Positions 1 to 7,873 of a stretch of DNA of 24,022 nucleotides are shown here, piece by piece; the first letter of the stretch is position 1, and every line of letters starts with the position of its first letter. Origin of the DNA: Mailhella sp. (lineage in GTDB: Bacteria; Desulfobacterota; Desulfovibrionia; Desulfovibrionales; Desulfovibrionaceae); NCBI GenBank assembly GCA_017411945.1, contig JAFQPD010000048.1, forward strand, positions 1 through 24,022, written 5' to 3'. The position numbers and the translations under genes are program-made. The notes beneath the pieces are model-generated. The model saw nothing but the letters and a program-made list of their open reading frames with translations, was not told where the DNA came from and searched no databases.

Positions 1-482
1 GCGCGGGCTATGCAGAGCCTCTGCTGCTGGCCGCCGGAAAGGCCGAGGGCGTTCTTCTTGAGCCTGTCCTTCACTTCGTCCCAGATGGCGGCATCGCGCA
101 GGGAGCGTTCCACTATCTCATCGAGGCGGGCACGGCTGGTCACGCCATGCGTGCGCGGGCCGTAGGCGATATTGTCGTAAATGCTCATGGGGAAGGGGTT
201 GGGCTTCTGGAACACCATGCCCACCTCGCGGCGCAGGGCGTTCACGTCCACCTCTGGCGCGTAGATGTCCTGCCCTTTGTATGCCACCAGCCCGGTGATG
301 CGTACTGAAGGGATGAGGTCGTTCATGCGGTTCAGCGTTTTCAGAAAGGTGGACTTTCCGCATCCGGAAGGCCCGATGAAGGCCGTGATGCGCTTTTCGG
401 GAATGCTGATGTCGATATTCTTGAGAGCCTGCGAAGGGCCGTACCATAAACAGAGATCACGGGCGGCGATGATATCGCTCAT
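1..482 (-). CDS. pstB: Phosphate ABC transporter ATPase PstB (partial, C-terminus beyond left edge)
   Basis: PstB is the ATP-hydrolysing subunit of the high-affinity phosphate importer PstSCAB at the inner membrane. About 160 N-terminal residues are present. I read MSDIIAARDLCLWYGPSQAL at the start, the Walker A motif GPSGCGKST near residues 38-46, the PstB-typical LNRMNDLIP stretch after it, the Q-loop in VFQKPNPFPMSIYDNIAYG, and the ABC signature LSGGQQQR just before the window ends. Walker B and the H-loop lie outside. The start ATG overlaps the pstA stop in an ATGA arrangement, so the two are probably translationally coupled. The remainder of pstB, and often phoU, would be expected to the left. 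Confidence 0.97.
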   Translation of the reverse strand, partial: MSDIIAARDLCLWYGPSQALKNIDISIPEKRITAFIGPSGCGKSTFLKTLNRMNDLIPSVRITGLVAYKGQDIYAPEVDVNALRREVGMVFQKPNPFPMSIYDNIAYGPRTHGVTSRARLDEIVERSLRDAAIWDEVKDRLKKNALGLSGGQQQRLCIAR

Positions 483-1345
483 GTGTTCCTCCGATGTTTG
501 AAATATCTGCCAACAAGGGCGGTGGCCAGGTCTATGGCAAGAGCCAGAAGCATAAGGATGGCGGCAATGGCGAAAGCCACGTCGAATTCCCCCTGTTCCT
601 TCGCGTAGACATAGAGCGCGACCGTGAGCGTAGCTCCTGCGCTGTTCAGTCCTTCCAGGAAGCCGTTGAGCGAGTGGGCGAAGCCGGCAGTAAAAAGAAG
701 GGCGGCCGATTCCCCGATGATGCGCCCCACGGAAAGGATGCATCCCGTGAGTATGCCGTCCACACAGCCGGGGAGCACCACGGTGCGTATCACGCGCCAT
801 TTGCCCGCGCCAAGGCCGAACGCGCCTTCGCGGTAGCTCTGGGGCACGGTCTTCAGGCTTTCCTGCGTGGTGCGCATCATGGTGGGCAGGTTCATGATGA
901 CAAGCGTAAGCGCGCCCGCAAGCAGGGAGGTCTTCATGCTCATGAACTGGCAGAAAAAGAGCATGCCCACGAGGCCGTAGATGATGGAAGGAATGCCCGA
1001 CAATGTTTCGGCGGCCAGCTCGATAGCAGACACGAGCCGCTTGTTCTCTGCGTATTCCGTAAGATAGACGGCCGCCCCGACGCCGAGGGGAAGGGTGATC
1101 CCCAAAGCCGCCGCAACGATGTACAGAGTGTTCAGGATATCCGGCAGGATGCCGATGCGTTCCGTAAGGTAGCTGGGCTTGGTGCTGAGAAGTTCCCACG
1201 AGAGATGGGGGATGCCTTTTCCCAGCACATACGCCAGCAGGAAAGCGACAAGCGCGGCTGTGCTCAGCGCGGCCATAGCCATGAGAATCCGCATGAACGC
1301 CGCGTAGCCGCGCCGCCGCGGGGAAAGCTTCTGGCTGAGCATCAC
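479..1345 (-). CDS. pstA: Phosphate ABC transporter permease PstA
   Basis: This is one of the two membrane permeases of PstSCAB. The 288-residue protein has about six hydrophobic segments, the first around residues 18-45. It also has the ABC permease cytoplasmic-loop (EAA-like) region around REGAFGLGAGKWRVIRTVVLPG, which docks on PstB. The length matches the family. It overlaps pstC by 4 bases upstream and pstB by 4 bases downstream, so it is internal to one operon. The start MMLSQKLSP has two adjacent Met codons and the exact one is uncertain by one residue. Nothing looks damaged. Confidence 0.96.
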   Translation of the reverse strand: MMLSQKLSPRRRGYAAFMRILMAMAALSTAALVAFLLAYVLGKGIPHLSWELLSTKPSYLTERIGILPDILNTLYIVAAALGITLPLGVGAAVYLTEYAENKRLVSAIELAAETLSGIPSIIYGLVGMLFFCQFMSMKTSLLAGALTLVIMNLPTMMRTTQESLKTVPQSYREGAFGLGAGKWRVIRTVVLPGCVDGILTGCILSVGRIIGESAALLFTAGFAHSLNGFLEGLNSAGATLTVALYVYAKEQGEFDVAFAIAAILMLLALAIDLATALVGRYFKHRRNT

Positions 1346-2208
1346 GCCTCCTTTCCGCGCTTGAGGAAAAAGTTGAGCGAAGCGGTTATCAGCAGGATGA
1401 AAAAGAACAGCACGAGCGCGATGGAGAAAAGGGCTTCGCGCTGGAGTCCGCTGGAATAGGACATCTCGCTCACCACGGCAGAGGTGAGGAAGCGCACGCT
1501 TTCAAAAAGCGAAGGCATATTGGCCACGTTGCCCGAAACCATCATCACGGCCATAGCCTCGCCAATGGCGCGGCCTACGCCCAGCACGACGGAAGCGGCG
1601 ATGCCGCTCTTTGCGGCCGGCACGGATACGCGGAAATACGTTTCGATCGGCGTGGCTCCGAGGGCTAGAGAGGCGTCTTCGTATTCCTGCGGCACGGCCT
1701 GCAATGCCGTCATGGATACCTTGATGATGGAAGGCAGTATCATGACCGCCAGAACGAGGATGGCGGCCAGCAGGCTCGCGCCGTCCGGCACGTCGAAGAA
1801 GGTGCGTATGCCCGGAACGAGGACGAGCATGCCCACGAGGCCGTACACCACGGACGGGATGCCCGCCAGAAGGCTGACAGCCGATTCCATGATGGAGCGC
1901 ACGCGGGGCGACGCCATTTTCGCCAGCCATACTGCCGTGAAAAAGCCCACGGGAACGCCCAGGGCAATGGCTCCTGCCGTTCCCCAGATGCTGGTCAGGA
2001 TGAAGGGAAGGATGCCGAATCGCGGTTCCGAAGCCGTGGAGGCCCATGTGTCGCCAAAAAGGAAATCGACCAGTCCTATTTCCCGTATGGCAGGAAGGCC
2101 GGAAAAGACGAGATAGGCCGTAATGAGCAGAACGCATCCCACGGCCACCAGTCCCAGCAGGAGGAAAAGGCCGTAGATGAGATGTTCCAGTGTCCTTTGC
2201 GTATTCAT
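1342..2208 (-). CDS. pstC: Phosphate ABC transporter permease PstC
   Basis: This is the partner permease of PstA in the phosphate importer. It is 288 residues long with several transmembrane segments. The first, around residues 11-35, is followed by the periplasmic stretch FLFGDTWASTASEPRFGI typical of PstC. The EAA-like loop reads EDASLALGATPIETYFRVSV. The start codon is 128 bases downstream of the pstS stop, and an inverted repeat lies in that gap. The stop overlaps the pstA start by 4 bases. The order pstS-pstC-pstA-pstB is the canonical one. Confidence 0.96.
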   Translation of the reverse strand: MNTQRTLEHLIYGLFLLLGLVAVGCVLLITAYLVFSGLPAIREIGLVDFLFGDTWASTASEPRFGILPFILTSIWGTAGAIALGVPVGFFTAVWLAKMASPRVRSIMESAVSLLAGIPSVVYGLVGMLVLVPGIRTFFDVPDGASLLAAILVLAVMILPSIIKVSMTALQAVPQEYEDASLALGATPIETYFRVSVPAAKSGIAASVVLGVGRAIGEAMAVMMVSGNVANMPSLFESVRFLTSAVVSEMSYSSGLQREALFSIALVLFFFILLITASLNFFLKRGKEA

Positions 2209-2293
2209 ATCAGACAGTCTGCAGCGGAAAAAGATGGAGGAGAGGAGCGGCGGCGCAAGGTCGCCGCCCCAGCCGGAAGGAGTGCGGTTCTCC

Positions 2294-2326
2294 CGGCGTT
2301 CCGCTTCTCCTCTTCACGGAACGCCG
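2294..2326 (-). promoter_or_regulatory. Intercistronic hairpin between pstS and pstC
   Basis: A perfect 10-base inverted repeat (CGGCGTTCCG at 2294-2303, CGGAACGCCG at 2317-2326) lies between the pstS stop and the pstC start. In the direction of transcription (minus strand) no T-run follows it, so it is unlikely to be a full terminator. By analogy with other binding-protein transporters, such a structure could protect the pstS mRNA 3' end or partly attenuate read-through, giving more PstS than membrane subunits. That role is inference. Confidence 0.5.
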
Positions 2327-2336
2327 TTTTCCGGGA

Positions 2337-3143
2337 TCAATGGGCCGCAACAGCGCCCGCGGCGGAAATGATGCGGGAAGCGGCGGGAGAGGTGATGTAG
2401 TCGAAGAAGCCCTTGGCGGCCGGAGCAAGCTCCTTTCCTTCCACGGTGACGAGAACGAAGGGACGCTGAACCTTGTAGGAGCCGTCCTTCACGCTTTCTT
2501 CGGAGGGGGCGACGCCATCCACAGTGAGGGCGCGCACGCTCTTCTTCACAGACGCGAGGGAGGCGTAGCCGATGGCGGCGGGGTTCTGGGAAACCGTGGT
2601 GATGACGTCGCCCGTGGACGTGAGCTCCTGGCGATACTTGCAGGCGTCCTTGGTCTTGGTGACGGACTCGAAGCCGTCACGCGTGCCGCTGCCAGCTTCG
2701 CGGCCTATGAGTACGATGGCGGAATCTTGGCCGCCGACTTCCTTCCAGTTGGCGACTTCGCCGGTGTAAATCTTCGCAATGTCGGCAAGGCTGAGATCCT
2801 TGACCGGGTTCTTGGGATTCACGATGAGGGCTATGCCGTCGTAGGCGAGCACGGTGGCCTTGAGGCCGGAGCTTTTCTCTTTTTCCTTGAGGGCCCTGCT
2901 GGCAAGGCCGATGTCGCAGCGCCCTTCCTTGACGGCGGCAATGCCAGCGCCGGAACCGGTGGGATTGTAGGTGAACTTCACCTTGCGATGTTCATTTTCG
3001 AAGGCTTCGCCGAGGGAGCCGATGACCTTTTCCATGGAGGTGGAGCCGTCGGTGGAAACCGTGCCGGAAAGGGGCTTGGCATGGGCAGGGGCGGCGAAGG
3101 CCACGAGGGCGGCCAGAACAAGGGCGGGAAAGCTTCTTTTCAT
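2337..3143 (-). CDS. pstS: Periplasmic phosphate-binding protein PstS
   Basis: PstS binds phosphate in the periplasm and delivers it to PstCAB. The 268-residue precursor starts with a clear Sec signal peptide ending in AHA at about residue 22. The mature protein shows the phosphate-binding segments of the family: STDGSTSMEKVI after the signal, NPTGSGAGIAAV near residue 61, and REAGSGTRDGFESV in the middle. The Ser/Thr and Arg-Asp residues of these loops are intact. An AGGAG ribosome site precedes the ATG. It is the first gene of the pst operon; the upstream repeats suggest PhoB control. Confidence 0.97.
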   Translation of the reverse strand: MKRSFPALVLAALVAFAAPAHAKPLSGTVSTDGSTSMEKVIGSLGEAFENEHRKVKFTYNPTGSGAGIAAVKEGRCDIGLASRALKEKEKSSGLKATVLAYDGIALIVNPKNPVKDLSLADIAKIYTGEVANWKEVGGQDSAIVLIGREAGSGTRDGFESVTKTKDACKYRQELTSTGDVITTVSQNPAAIGYASLASVKKSVRALTVDGVAPSEESVKDGSYKVQRPFVLVTVEGKELAPAAKGFFDYITSPAASRIISAAGAVAAH

Positions 3144-3196
3144 GGTTCAAACTCCTGAAGGATGATGGATTGCCATGAAGGAAGCTGTAGCCCGGC

Positions 3197-3241
3197 ATTG
3201 TAAAATCGAAAGGGATGTTTTTGTAAAATTCTGGTAAAATC
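3197..3241 (-). promoter_or_regulatory. Candidate Pho box and -10 of the pst promoter
   Basis: Read on the plus strand, the 7-mer GTAAAAT occurs at 3200-3206, 3223-3229 and 3234-3240. The last two are separated by exactly 4 bases, the 7-4-7 geometry known for tandem PhoB half-sites. On the minus strand the copy nearest pstS forms TACAAT (3202-3197), a good -10 hexamer. The interval from box to -10 is longer than in the E. coli arrangement, so the precise promoter layout is inferred. No phoB/phoR genes are visible. Confidence 0.5.
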
Positions 3242-3356
3242 AGAAAGCATTTGCCCTTGCCAGCCCAGACGACCGGGAGAGCTTGAAGCCGGAGAGTGCG
3301 CCGAAGAAAGGCTGCCAACGTTTTCTGATTATCACTTGTCTCTTTTTTCTCTCAGC

Positions 3357-3384
3357 TTGCAGACTGTACGTTATCAGGTATAAT
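3357..3384 (+). promoter_or_regulatory. Sigma-70-type promoter of the FMN reductase gene
   Basis: TTGCAG (3357-3362) and TATAAT (3379-3384) are separated by 16 bases. Transcription would start around 3391, leaving a leader of roughly 20 bases containing the GGAGG ribosome site. This supports the ATG at 3410 rather than the one at 3392. Confidence 0.6.
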
Positions 3385-3409
3385 TCCTGTTATGGAAAAA
3401 GGAGGAATT

Positions 3410-3949
3410 ATGTTTGAGAAAAAATATGTCGGCATCTGCGGCAGCTTGAGAAAGAATTCCAGAAACATGGGCATGCTCCGCTGCGCATCGGAAGTCATGC
3501 CGGAAGGGAGCGTCCTTGAAATCGTCGATATCACCAGCATGCCGCTTTATCGGGAAGACATGCCCAAGCCCGACAGCGTGAAATTCCTGGCAGACAAGGT
3601 GCGCGAGGCCGATGGCCTTGTGCTGGCCGTAGCCGAGTACAACTATTCCTATGCTCCGGCGATAAAAAATGCGCTGGACTGGCTGTCCAAAGAAAAAGAC
3701 AGCCTGCTCGCTGGAAAGACCTGCGCCATGATGGGCGCGGCCGGCGGCATGGGAAGCTCCCGGGCTCAGTACCATCTGCGCCAGTGCTGCGTGTATCTCG
3801 ATCTTCGTGTGCTCAATAAGCCCGAAGTCTTCGCCAACGCTTTTTCTCCAGCCTTCGAAGCTCGGGGCGGCGTTGCCGAAACAGAGGAGGGCAGGGCTCT
3901 CCGCGAGCAGATACGAGGTCTGATGCAGGCCCTTTCGGAGCGCACATAG
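3410..3949 (+). CDS. NADPH-dependent FMN reductase / flavodoxin-fold oxidoreductase
   Basis: This 179-residue protein belongs to the NADPH-dependent FMN reductase (FMN_red) superfamily, cytosolic flavoproteins that reduce FMN, quinones, azo dyes or chromate. The N-terminal phosphate-binding loop GSLRKNSRNMG follows the first beta strand. The family motif for the isoalloxazine contact appears as AEYNYSYAPAIKNALDWLS at about residues 72-90, and AMMGAAGGMGSSRAQ follows. I chose ATG 3410 because AAGGAGGA precedes it closely and a longer ATG at 3392 has no ribosome site and lies at the transcription start. Its substrate cannot be told from sequence. It is monocistronic, ending at a bidirectional terminator. 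Confidence 0.9.
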   Translation: MFEKKYVGICGSLRKNSRNMGMLRCASEVMPEGSVLEIVDITSMPLYREDMPKPDSVKFLADKVREADGLVLAVAEYNYSYAPAIKNALDWLSKEKDSLLAGKTCAMMGAAGGMGSSRAQYHLRQCCVYLDLRVLNKPEVFANAFSPAFEARGGVAETEEGRALREQIRGLMQALSERT

Positions 3950-3952
3950 CCC

Positions 3953-3990
3953 AAAAAAAGACGCCGGCAGAAATGTCAGCGTCTTTATTT
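3953..3990. terminator. Bidirectional intrinsic terminator
   Basis: AAAGACGC (3957-3964) pairs with GCGTCTTT (3979-3986). An A-run precedes the stem and T-rich sequence follows, so it can stop transcription from both converging genes; on the minus strand seven T residues follow the stem. Confidence 0.75.
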
Positions 3991-4000
3991 CATCCAAGCG

Positions 4001-4450
4001 TCAGTGCGGGGCGTGCTCTTTGCCGGACAGGGAAGTCACAGCTATTTTTACTATGAGGGCCTTGCCGGGCTTTTTGTATTCGGGGATGTCCTCGCTCCCC
4101 GTGTACTTGCGCATGATGGCGCGGAATACGGCCATGCGGCAGGCTTCATCTTCCACGATCTCGGCTATGCCCGTGCCGAAAACACTGCGAAAATACGCGG
4201 TGGCCTTCACCTTTTCCACGGCAACGTTGTCGTAGATGGTGAAATGGACGTGCGGGTCGCGCGCCATGCAGTCAAGCTTGCGGCCTTCGGGCGCACAGTG
4301 GAAGTAAAGCGCGCCGTCGAGCTCAACGAAATTGAGCGGAACGCTGTACGGGTACTCGCCGTCGTTGAAGGCCACAGTGAGCATTTCGCTCTTTTCGAAA
4401 ACATCCTTGAAAAAGGCCGGGGCGGTGACTTCTCTGTCTTTTCGACGCAT
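4001..4450 (-). CDS. Pyridoxamine 5'-phosphate oxidase-fold flavin-binding protein (NimA-like), copy 2
   Basis: A 149-residue split-barrel flavoprotein of the NimA / Pyridox_ox_2 group. Members bind FMN or related cofactors and some detoxify nitroimidazoles; the substrate here is unknown. It begins MRRKDREVTAPAFF. The conserved core GALYFHCAPEGRKLDCMARD, then PHVHFTIYD, gives the family pattern with its conserved histidines. ATG 4450 was chosen over an upstream in-frame ATG because GAGGAG lies 6 bases before it and because its neighbour starts at the same position in the alignment. It is the second gene of a tandem pair with the gene at 4482-4955, 31 bases downstream. Confidence 0.85.
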   Translation of the reverse strand: MRRKDREVTAPAFFKDVFEKSEMLTVAFNDGEYPYSVPLNFVELDGALYFHCAPEGRKLDCMARDPHVHFTIYDNVAVEKVKATAYFRSVFGTGIAEIVEDEACRMAVFRAIMRKYTGSEDIPEYKKPGKALIVKIAVTSLSGKEHAPH

Positions 4451-4481
4451 AGCATGCTCCTCGCTATCTCTGCCCGTTCCG

Positions 4482-4955
4482 CTAGGGATGGAACGGCACG
4501 GGAGAATCCACATCGTTGCGCTTGCCGGTCATGGAATGGATATCCACCCTGATGACGCCAGTGGCGGCAAGCATCCCGTCGGGCACTGGCAGGGTACATT
4601 CGCTTTCATACTTGGCGGCCAGGGCAGCAAGGGTCCGGCGCTTCAGTTCGGCATCGTCAACAAGAGAGGCGAAGCCCGTGCCCGACACGCTGCGGTAGCG
4701 GACAGTAGCTTCCTTTCTGTCTACGCAGATGCTGTCGTAAATGGAGAAATGGACATGCGGGTCTTTGGCCAGACAGTCGAGCTTATGCCCTTCAAGGGCA
4801 CAGTGCATATACAAAGCCCCTTCGCATTCCACAAAGCTCAAAGGCACGGCGTAGGGGAATTCTCCATCATGGAACGACAGGACCAGGACTTCGCATTTGC
4901 GGAAAAGTTCCTGAAAAAACAAGGGCTCGCTGACTTCTCTCTCTTTGCGGCGCAT
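4482..4955 (-). CDS. Pyridoxamine 5'-phosphate oxidase-fold flavin-binding protein (NimA-like), copy 1
   Basis: A 157-residue paralogue of the following gene. The start MRRKEREVSEPLFFQELF and the core GALYMHCALEGHKLDCLAKD then PHVHFSIYD align with it almost position by position, showing a local duplication that has diverged. The ATG at 4955 lies 5 bases after AGGAGG; a GTG two codons earlier overlaps that ribosome site and is unlikely. Probably co-transcribed with the second copy. The function is the same family-level guess: FMN-binding oxidoreductase with possible nitro-compound or aldehyde detoxification. Nothing in the context narrows it. Confidence 0.85.
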   Translation of the reverse strand: MRRKEREVSEPLFFQELFRKCEVLVLSFHDGEFPYAVPLSFVECEGALYMHCALEGHKLDCLAKDPHVHFSIYDSICVDRKEATVRYRSVSGTGFASLVDDAELKRRTLAALAAKYESECTLPVPDGMLAATGVIRVDIHSMTGKRNDVDSPVPFHP

Positions 4956-5050
4956 AGGCACCTCCTGTTGGCCTGCTAAACGGTAGCAACATTCCCTGCG
5001 CCTTGCAAGGGCGAAGCCTCAAGGCTATGCTTGCAGAAAAGGAGTCTGCC

Positions 5051-5851
5051 ATGCTGGGTGCCGTCGCTGGAGATATAGCGGGTTCTCGTTTCGAGTGGAA
5101 GAATACGAAAAGCAAGGATTTCGAACTGTTCACGCCGGAGTGCCGCATCACTGACGACAGTGTGATGACGCTGGCCGTAGCCCGCTCCATACTGGATGCC
5201 GCAGGCAGGCGCGACAGGCTGGGGCCGGCGGCCATACGCTGCATGCAGGCTTTCGGCCGCCGCTGGGCCAGAGGGTGCTACGGAGGGAGCTTTTCCCGCT
5301 GGCTGATGTCAGAAGAGCCGCGCCCGTACGGAAGCTGGGGCAACGGGGCGGCGATGCGCGTGAGCGCATGCGCATGGGCGGCAAATTCGCTGGAAGACGC
5401 CCTCGACATGGCTCGCCGAGTGACTGAGGTAACGCACGACCACCCTGAGGGCATCAAGGGAGCGGAAGCCGTGACTGCCGCCATATGGCTGGCGAGGCAG
5501 GGCGCAGGGCTGGAGGACATACGCAGGCATATTGAAGCGCGCTATTATCCGCTGGACTTCACGCTGGACGAAGTGCGCCCCGCCTACGGCTTCGACGTAA
5601 GCTGCCAGGGCTCGGTCCCGCAGGCGGTAGAAGCCTTTCTCGAGTCCGTGAGCTTTGAAGATGCCGTGCGCAATGCGGTTTCGCTTGGCGGCGACAGCGA
5701 TACCATAGGCGCAATGGCAGGCAGCATGGCAGAAGCCTTCTACGGCATGCCGAAGGCGTTGCGGGAAGCCGCGTTGGGCTACCTTCCCCCGGAGCTCGCG
5801 GCCGTTGCGCTGGAGTTTGAAGCGTCGTACTCTGCCTCGAAACTGGCATGA
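5051..5851 (+). CDS. ADP-ribosylglycohydrolase (DraG/ARH family), intact
   Basis: These cytosolic enzymes remove ADP-ribose from proteins or small molecules using two divalent metals. The 266-residue protein has every hallmark: AVAGDIAGSRFEW at the start, the first metal motif ITDDSVMT (T34, D35, D36), GSWGNGAAMRVS in the middle, HDHPEGIKGAEA, and the second metal motif GGDSDTIGAMAGS (D215, D217, T218). ATG 5051 follows AAAAGGAG at good spacing; an upstream in-frame start at 5003 lacks one. No partner ADP-ribosyltransferase (DraT) is next to it, so the substrate is open. It stands alone and ends before a hairpin shared with the opposite gene. Confidence 0.92.
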   Translation: MLGAVAGDIAGSRFEWKNTKSKDFELFTPECRITDDSVMTLAVARSILDAAGRRDRLGPAAIRCMQAFGRRWARGCYGGSFSRWLMSEEPRPYGSWGNGAAMRVSACAWAANSLEDALDMARRVTEVTHDHPEGIKGAEAVTAAIWLARQGAGLEDIRRHIEARYYPLDFTLDEVRPAYGFDVSCQGSVPQAVEAFLESVSFEDAVRNAVSLGGDSDTIGAMAGSMAEAFYGMPKALREAALGYLPPELAAVALEFEASYSASKLA

Positions 5852-5853
5852 AG

Positions 5854-5882
5854 AAAAAGGCGGCCCCGGCAGAGGCCGCCCT
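5854..5882. terminator. Intrinsic terminator between convergent genes
   Basis: GGCGGCC (5859-5865) pairs with GGCCGCC (5874-5880) around an 8-base loop. On the minus strand it is followed by five T residues, so it mainly ends the flavoprotein transcript; on the plus strand the T-tract is poor (CTT). Confidence 0.65.
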
Positions 5883-5887
5883 TCAGC

Positions 5888-6484
5888 TCAATTCCCGGCG
5901 AGCATGGCGCATACGGAAGAGGCCGTCTTCCTGCCGGCTTCCGCAGCCTGCACGGCTGTCATCACCTTCTGGTTCTTGACACAGGTGCCCGCGGCGAAGA
6001 GCTTGCCCTGAACGCATCCGGAGGCGTCCGCAGGGAGCACCGCGGCCTTTCCGCAGGCACAGATGACGGCATCGTAGCTCTGGAGCATGGCTTCGAGTTC
6101 CGCCTGCCCCTTAGGGGCGGAAGTACGGAAGACTATGCCGGAACGTTCGAGGAAGGTCACGGCCGCTTCGAGAGCTTCGGCGGAGGCGGTTGCGAAAGAT
6201 TCAGGGGCGTCGGAGCTGGATTCGATGGCGGGAGCGTTGAGGAAGGTGAAGCCTACCACGGGGGCGGCTTCGAACACGTCGACGCTGTGCCCGCTGCGCC
6301 GAAGGACGGAGGCGGCGGCAAGCCCTGCAGGGCCGGAGCCGATGACGGCCACGCGACCGGGTTTGGCACAGGCTTCGACGCGTCCAGCCATGACGCAGAC
6401 ATCTTCGAGTATGCCCAGAAGTTCAGGGAATACTGCGGCGGAGCCGAGGAGCCCCCCGGCAAGCACGGAAAACATATCTTTCAT
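5888..6484 (-). CDS. Small FAD/NAD(P)-binding oxidoreductase-like protein (GltD-like, lacks the second Rossmann domain)
   Basis: A 198-residue protein with an N-terminal region of about 42 residues that I cannot assign. A dinucleotide-binding fold follows: RVAVIGSGPAGLAAASVLRR (GSGPAG at 49-54) and the acidic strand end DVFEAAPVVGF. The strand YDAVICACGKAAVLP and the family C-terminal motif LFAAGTCVKNQKVMTAVQAAEAG come next. In GltD-like enzymes about 150-200 residues holding a second NAD(P)-binding domain normally sit between the last two; here they follow directly. So this is a mini-flavoprotein, or a deletion derivative still in frame. ATG 6484 follows GGAGCGG. It is 20 bases after the U32 gene and probably in its operon. 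Confidence 0.65.
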   Translation of the reverse strand: MKDMFSVLAGGLLGSAAVFPELLGILEDVCVMAGRVEACAKPGRVAVIGSGPAGLAAASVLRRSGHSVDVFEAAPVVGFTFLNAPAIESSSDAPESFATASAEALEAAVTFLERSGIVFRTSAPKGQAELEAMLQSYDAVICACGKAAVLPADASGCVQGKLFAAGTCVKNQKVMTAVQAAEAGRKTASSVCAMLAGN

Positions 6485-6504
6485 AACCGCTCCAAATGAT
6501 GCGA

Positions 6505-7743
6505 CTAAGCGCGGATGTAGATGCCGGCAGGCAGAGTTTCGCACTCGCAATGGAGCACGCCCTCCATGCCGGGGTTGAGCCTTTCAGCCTTTTCGCCCCT
6601 GTGGTTTTCAAGGGTGTAGCTTCCCGCCTTGAGAAGAGGCCGCTTCATGCCGGGCAGGAGCAGGGAGGCCTCCTGCGTGCTTTCCCAGGGAGAGCGCACC
6701 TGAACCTTCCAGCCGCCGCTTTCGGCCGGGCCGAGCACGCGGGCCACCACGGGGCGAGCCCGGAAACCCTCTGGCACGGCCTGCACCTCGCGTTCCGGCA
6801 GATAGAAGCCGGAACAGAGGGGGCGAGAGGCGGTATGGAAAAGTTCATGGACGAGCTCTTCTGTCCCGCCGCCGAAAGAAGCAGGCGGGGCGGCCGCCCG
6901 GTCGAGTGCAGTGCGGTACACGTCCGTCACCTGAGCGACATAGCCGCCGCTTTTGGTGCGGCCTTCGATTTTGAGCGCGGCAGGCCCCATGGCGGCGATT
7001 TCGCCCAGCCGGCTTATGAGGCAGAGATCCATGGGGGCCCAGAAGGCGCTGAAGTCTTCCCCCTGTTCCACTTCAAGGAAGGGGCCGTCCTTCCGTATCT
7101 CCTCTTCCACAATGAGCCGCATGCCGCGGTATTCGAAGCGGCAGGGCTGGGTGCAGAGGCCGAGGTTGGCATGGCGGCGGTTGGCCCACTCGGAGATGAG
7201 GCAGTGCCCGGAAAGGGAAAGGCACATGGCCCCATGCACGAATACCTCGAAGTCCATGTCGGGGAAATTTTTTATGATGCGTTCCATGGCATCGCGGCCC
7301 AGCTCTCTTGCCAGATTGATGCGCTTCGCCCCTGCCTCGCGCCAGAAGGCTACGGCGGCAGAGTTCATGGAATGGGCCTGCGTGGAGAGGTGAAGCTCAA
7401 CGGACGGGCAGAGCCTGCGGGAAAGGTGAATGACGCCGGGGTCGGCGGCGATGAGTCCGTCCACGCCGAGTTCGGGCAGGGCTTCAAGCTGCTGTTCCAC
7501 GGAGGGGAGATGTTCGTCGCCGGGCATGGCGTTCAGGCAGTAGTAGATGCGCTTCCCGGCCTTGTGGACAAGGGCCACGGCGTCCTTCAGGGCTTTTTCG
7601 TCGAAGCCGCGGCATTTGGCCCGGAGAGAGAGCGTGCTGCCGCCAAGGTAGACGGCGTCGGCGCCGTAGAGCAGGGCGGCTTCCAGCTGTTCGCGCCCGC
7701 CGGCCGGAGCAAGGAGTTCGGGTTTGCGCATAGGGTGCATCAT
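6505..7743 (-). CDS. Peptidase U32 family protein (TrhP/RlhA-type RNA hydroxylation family)
   Basis: U32 proteins were named as peptidases, but characterised members such as TrhP (YegQ) and RlhA act in tRNA or 23S rRNA hydroxylation using prephenate-dependent chemistry and an iron-sulfur cluster. The 412-residue protein opens with KPELLAPAGG and carries the family signature EVFVHGAMCLSLSGHCLIS (residues 166-184). Four cysteines match the cluster ligands: C174, C181, C197 and C201 (GLCTQPC). ALKIEGRTKS, also typical, follows. The length is closer to TrhP than to the longer RlhA, but I cannot decide between them. GAGGA lies just before two Met codons at 7743 and 7740, so the start is uncertain by one residue. 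Confidence 0.88.
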   Translation of the reverse strand: MMHPMRKPELLAPAGGREQLEAALLYGADAVYLGGSTLSLRAKCRGFDEKALKDAVALVHKAGKRIYYCLNAMPGDEHLPSVEQQLEALPELGVDGLIAADPGVIHLSRRLCPSVELHLSTQAHSMNSAAVAFWREAGAKRINLARELGRDAMERIIKNFPDMDFEVFVHGAMCLSLSGHCLISEWANRRHANLGLCTQPCRFEYRGMRLIVEEEIRKDGPFLEVEQGEDFSAFWAPMDLCLISRLGEIAAMGPAALKIEGRTKSGGYVAQVTDVYRTALDRAAAPPASFGGGTEELVHELFHTASRPLCSGFYLPEREVQAVPEGFRARPVVARVLGPAESGGWKVQVRSPWESTQEASLLLPGMKRPLLKAGSYTLENHRGEKAERLNPGMEGVLHCECETLPAGIYIRA

Positions 7744-7772
7744 TCCTCAATGATCGTATGGAACATGAGGAA

Positions 7773-7801
7773 TACCTATACTCCCTTTTGCAGAATGACA
7801 A
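7773..7801 (-). promoter_or_regulatory. Candidate promoter of the U32/flavoprotein operon
   Basis: On the minus strand TTGTCA (7801-7796) is followed after 17 bases by TAGGTA (7778-7773), or after 15 bases by TATAGG (7780-7775). The -35 is good and the -10 only fair. Confidence 0.4.
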
Positions 7802-7873
7802 GCGGTGCTGGACAAATCCTCCTCTAACGCTTAATTTTGCTTCACCTGTCCCGCTACCCCCAAGAGGTCGACG

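Noticed and set aside
494..1459. Long plus-strand frame opposite pstA/pstC
   Set aside because: It is antisense to convincing pst permease genes, has no family pattern and arises from the GC-rich codon bias.
6496..7827. 443-residue plus-strand frame opposite the U32 gene
   Set aside because: Antisense shadow; the minus-strand protein has complete U32 signatures.
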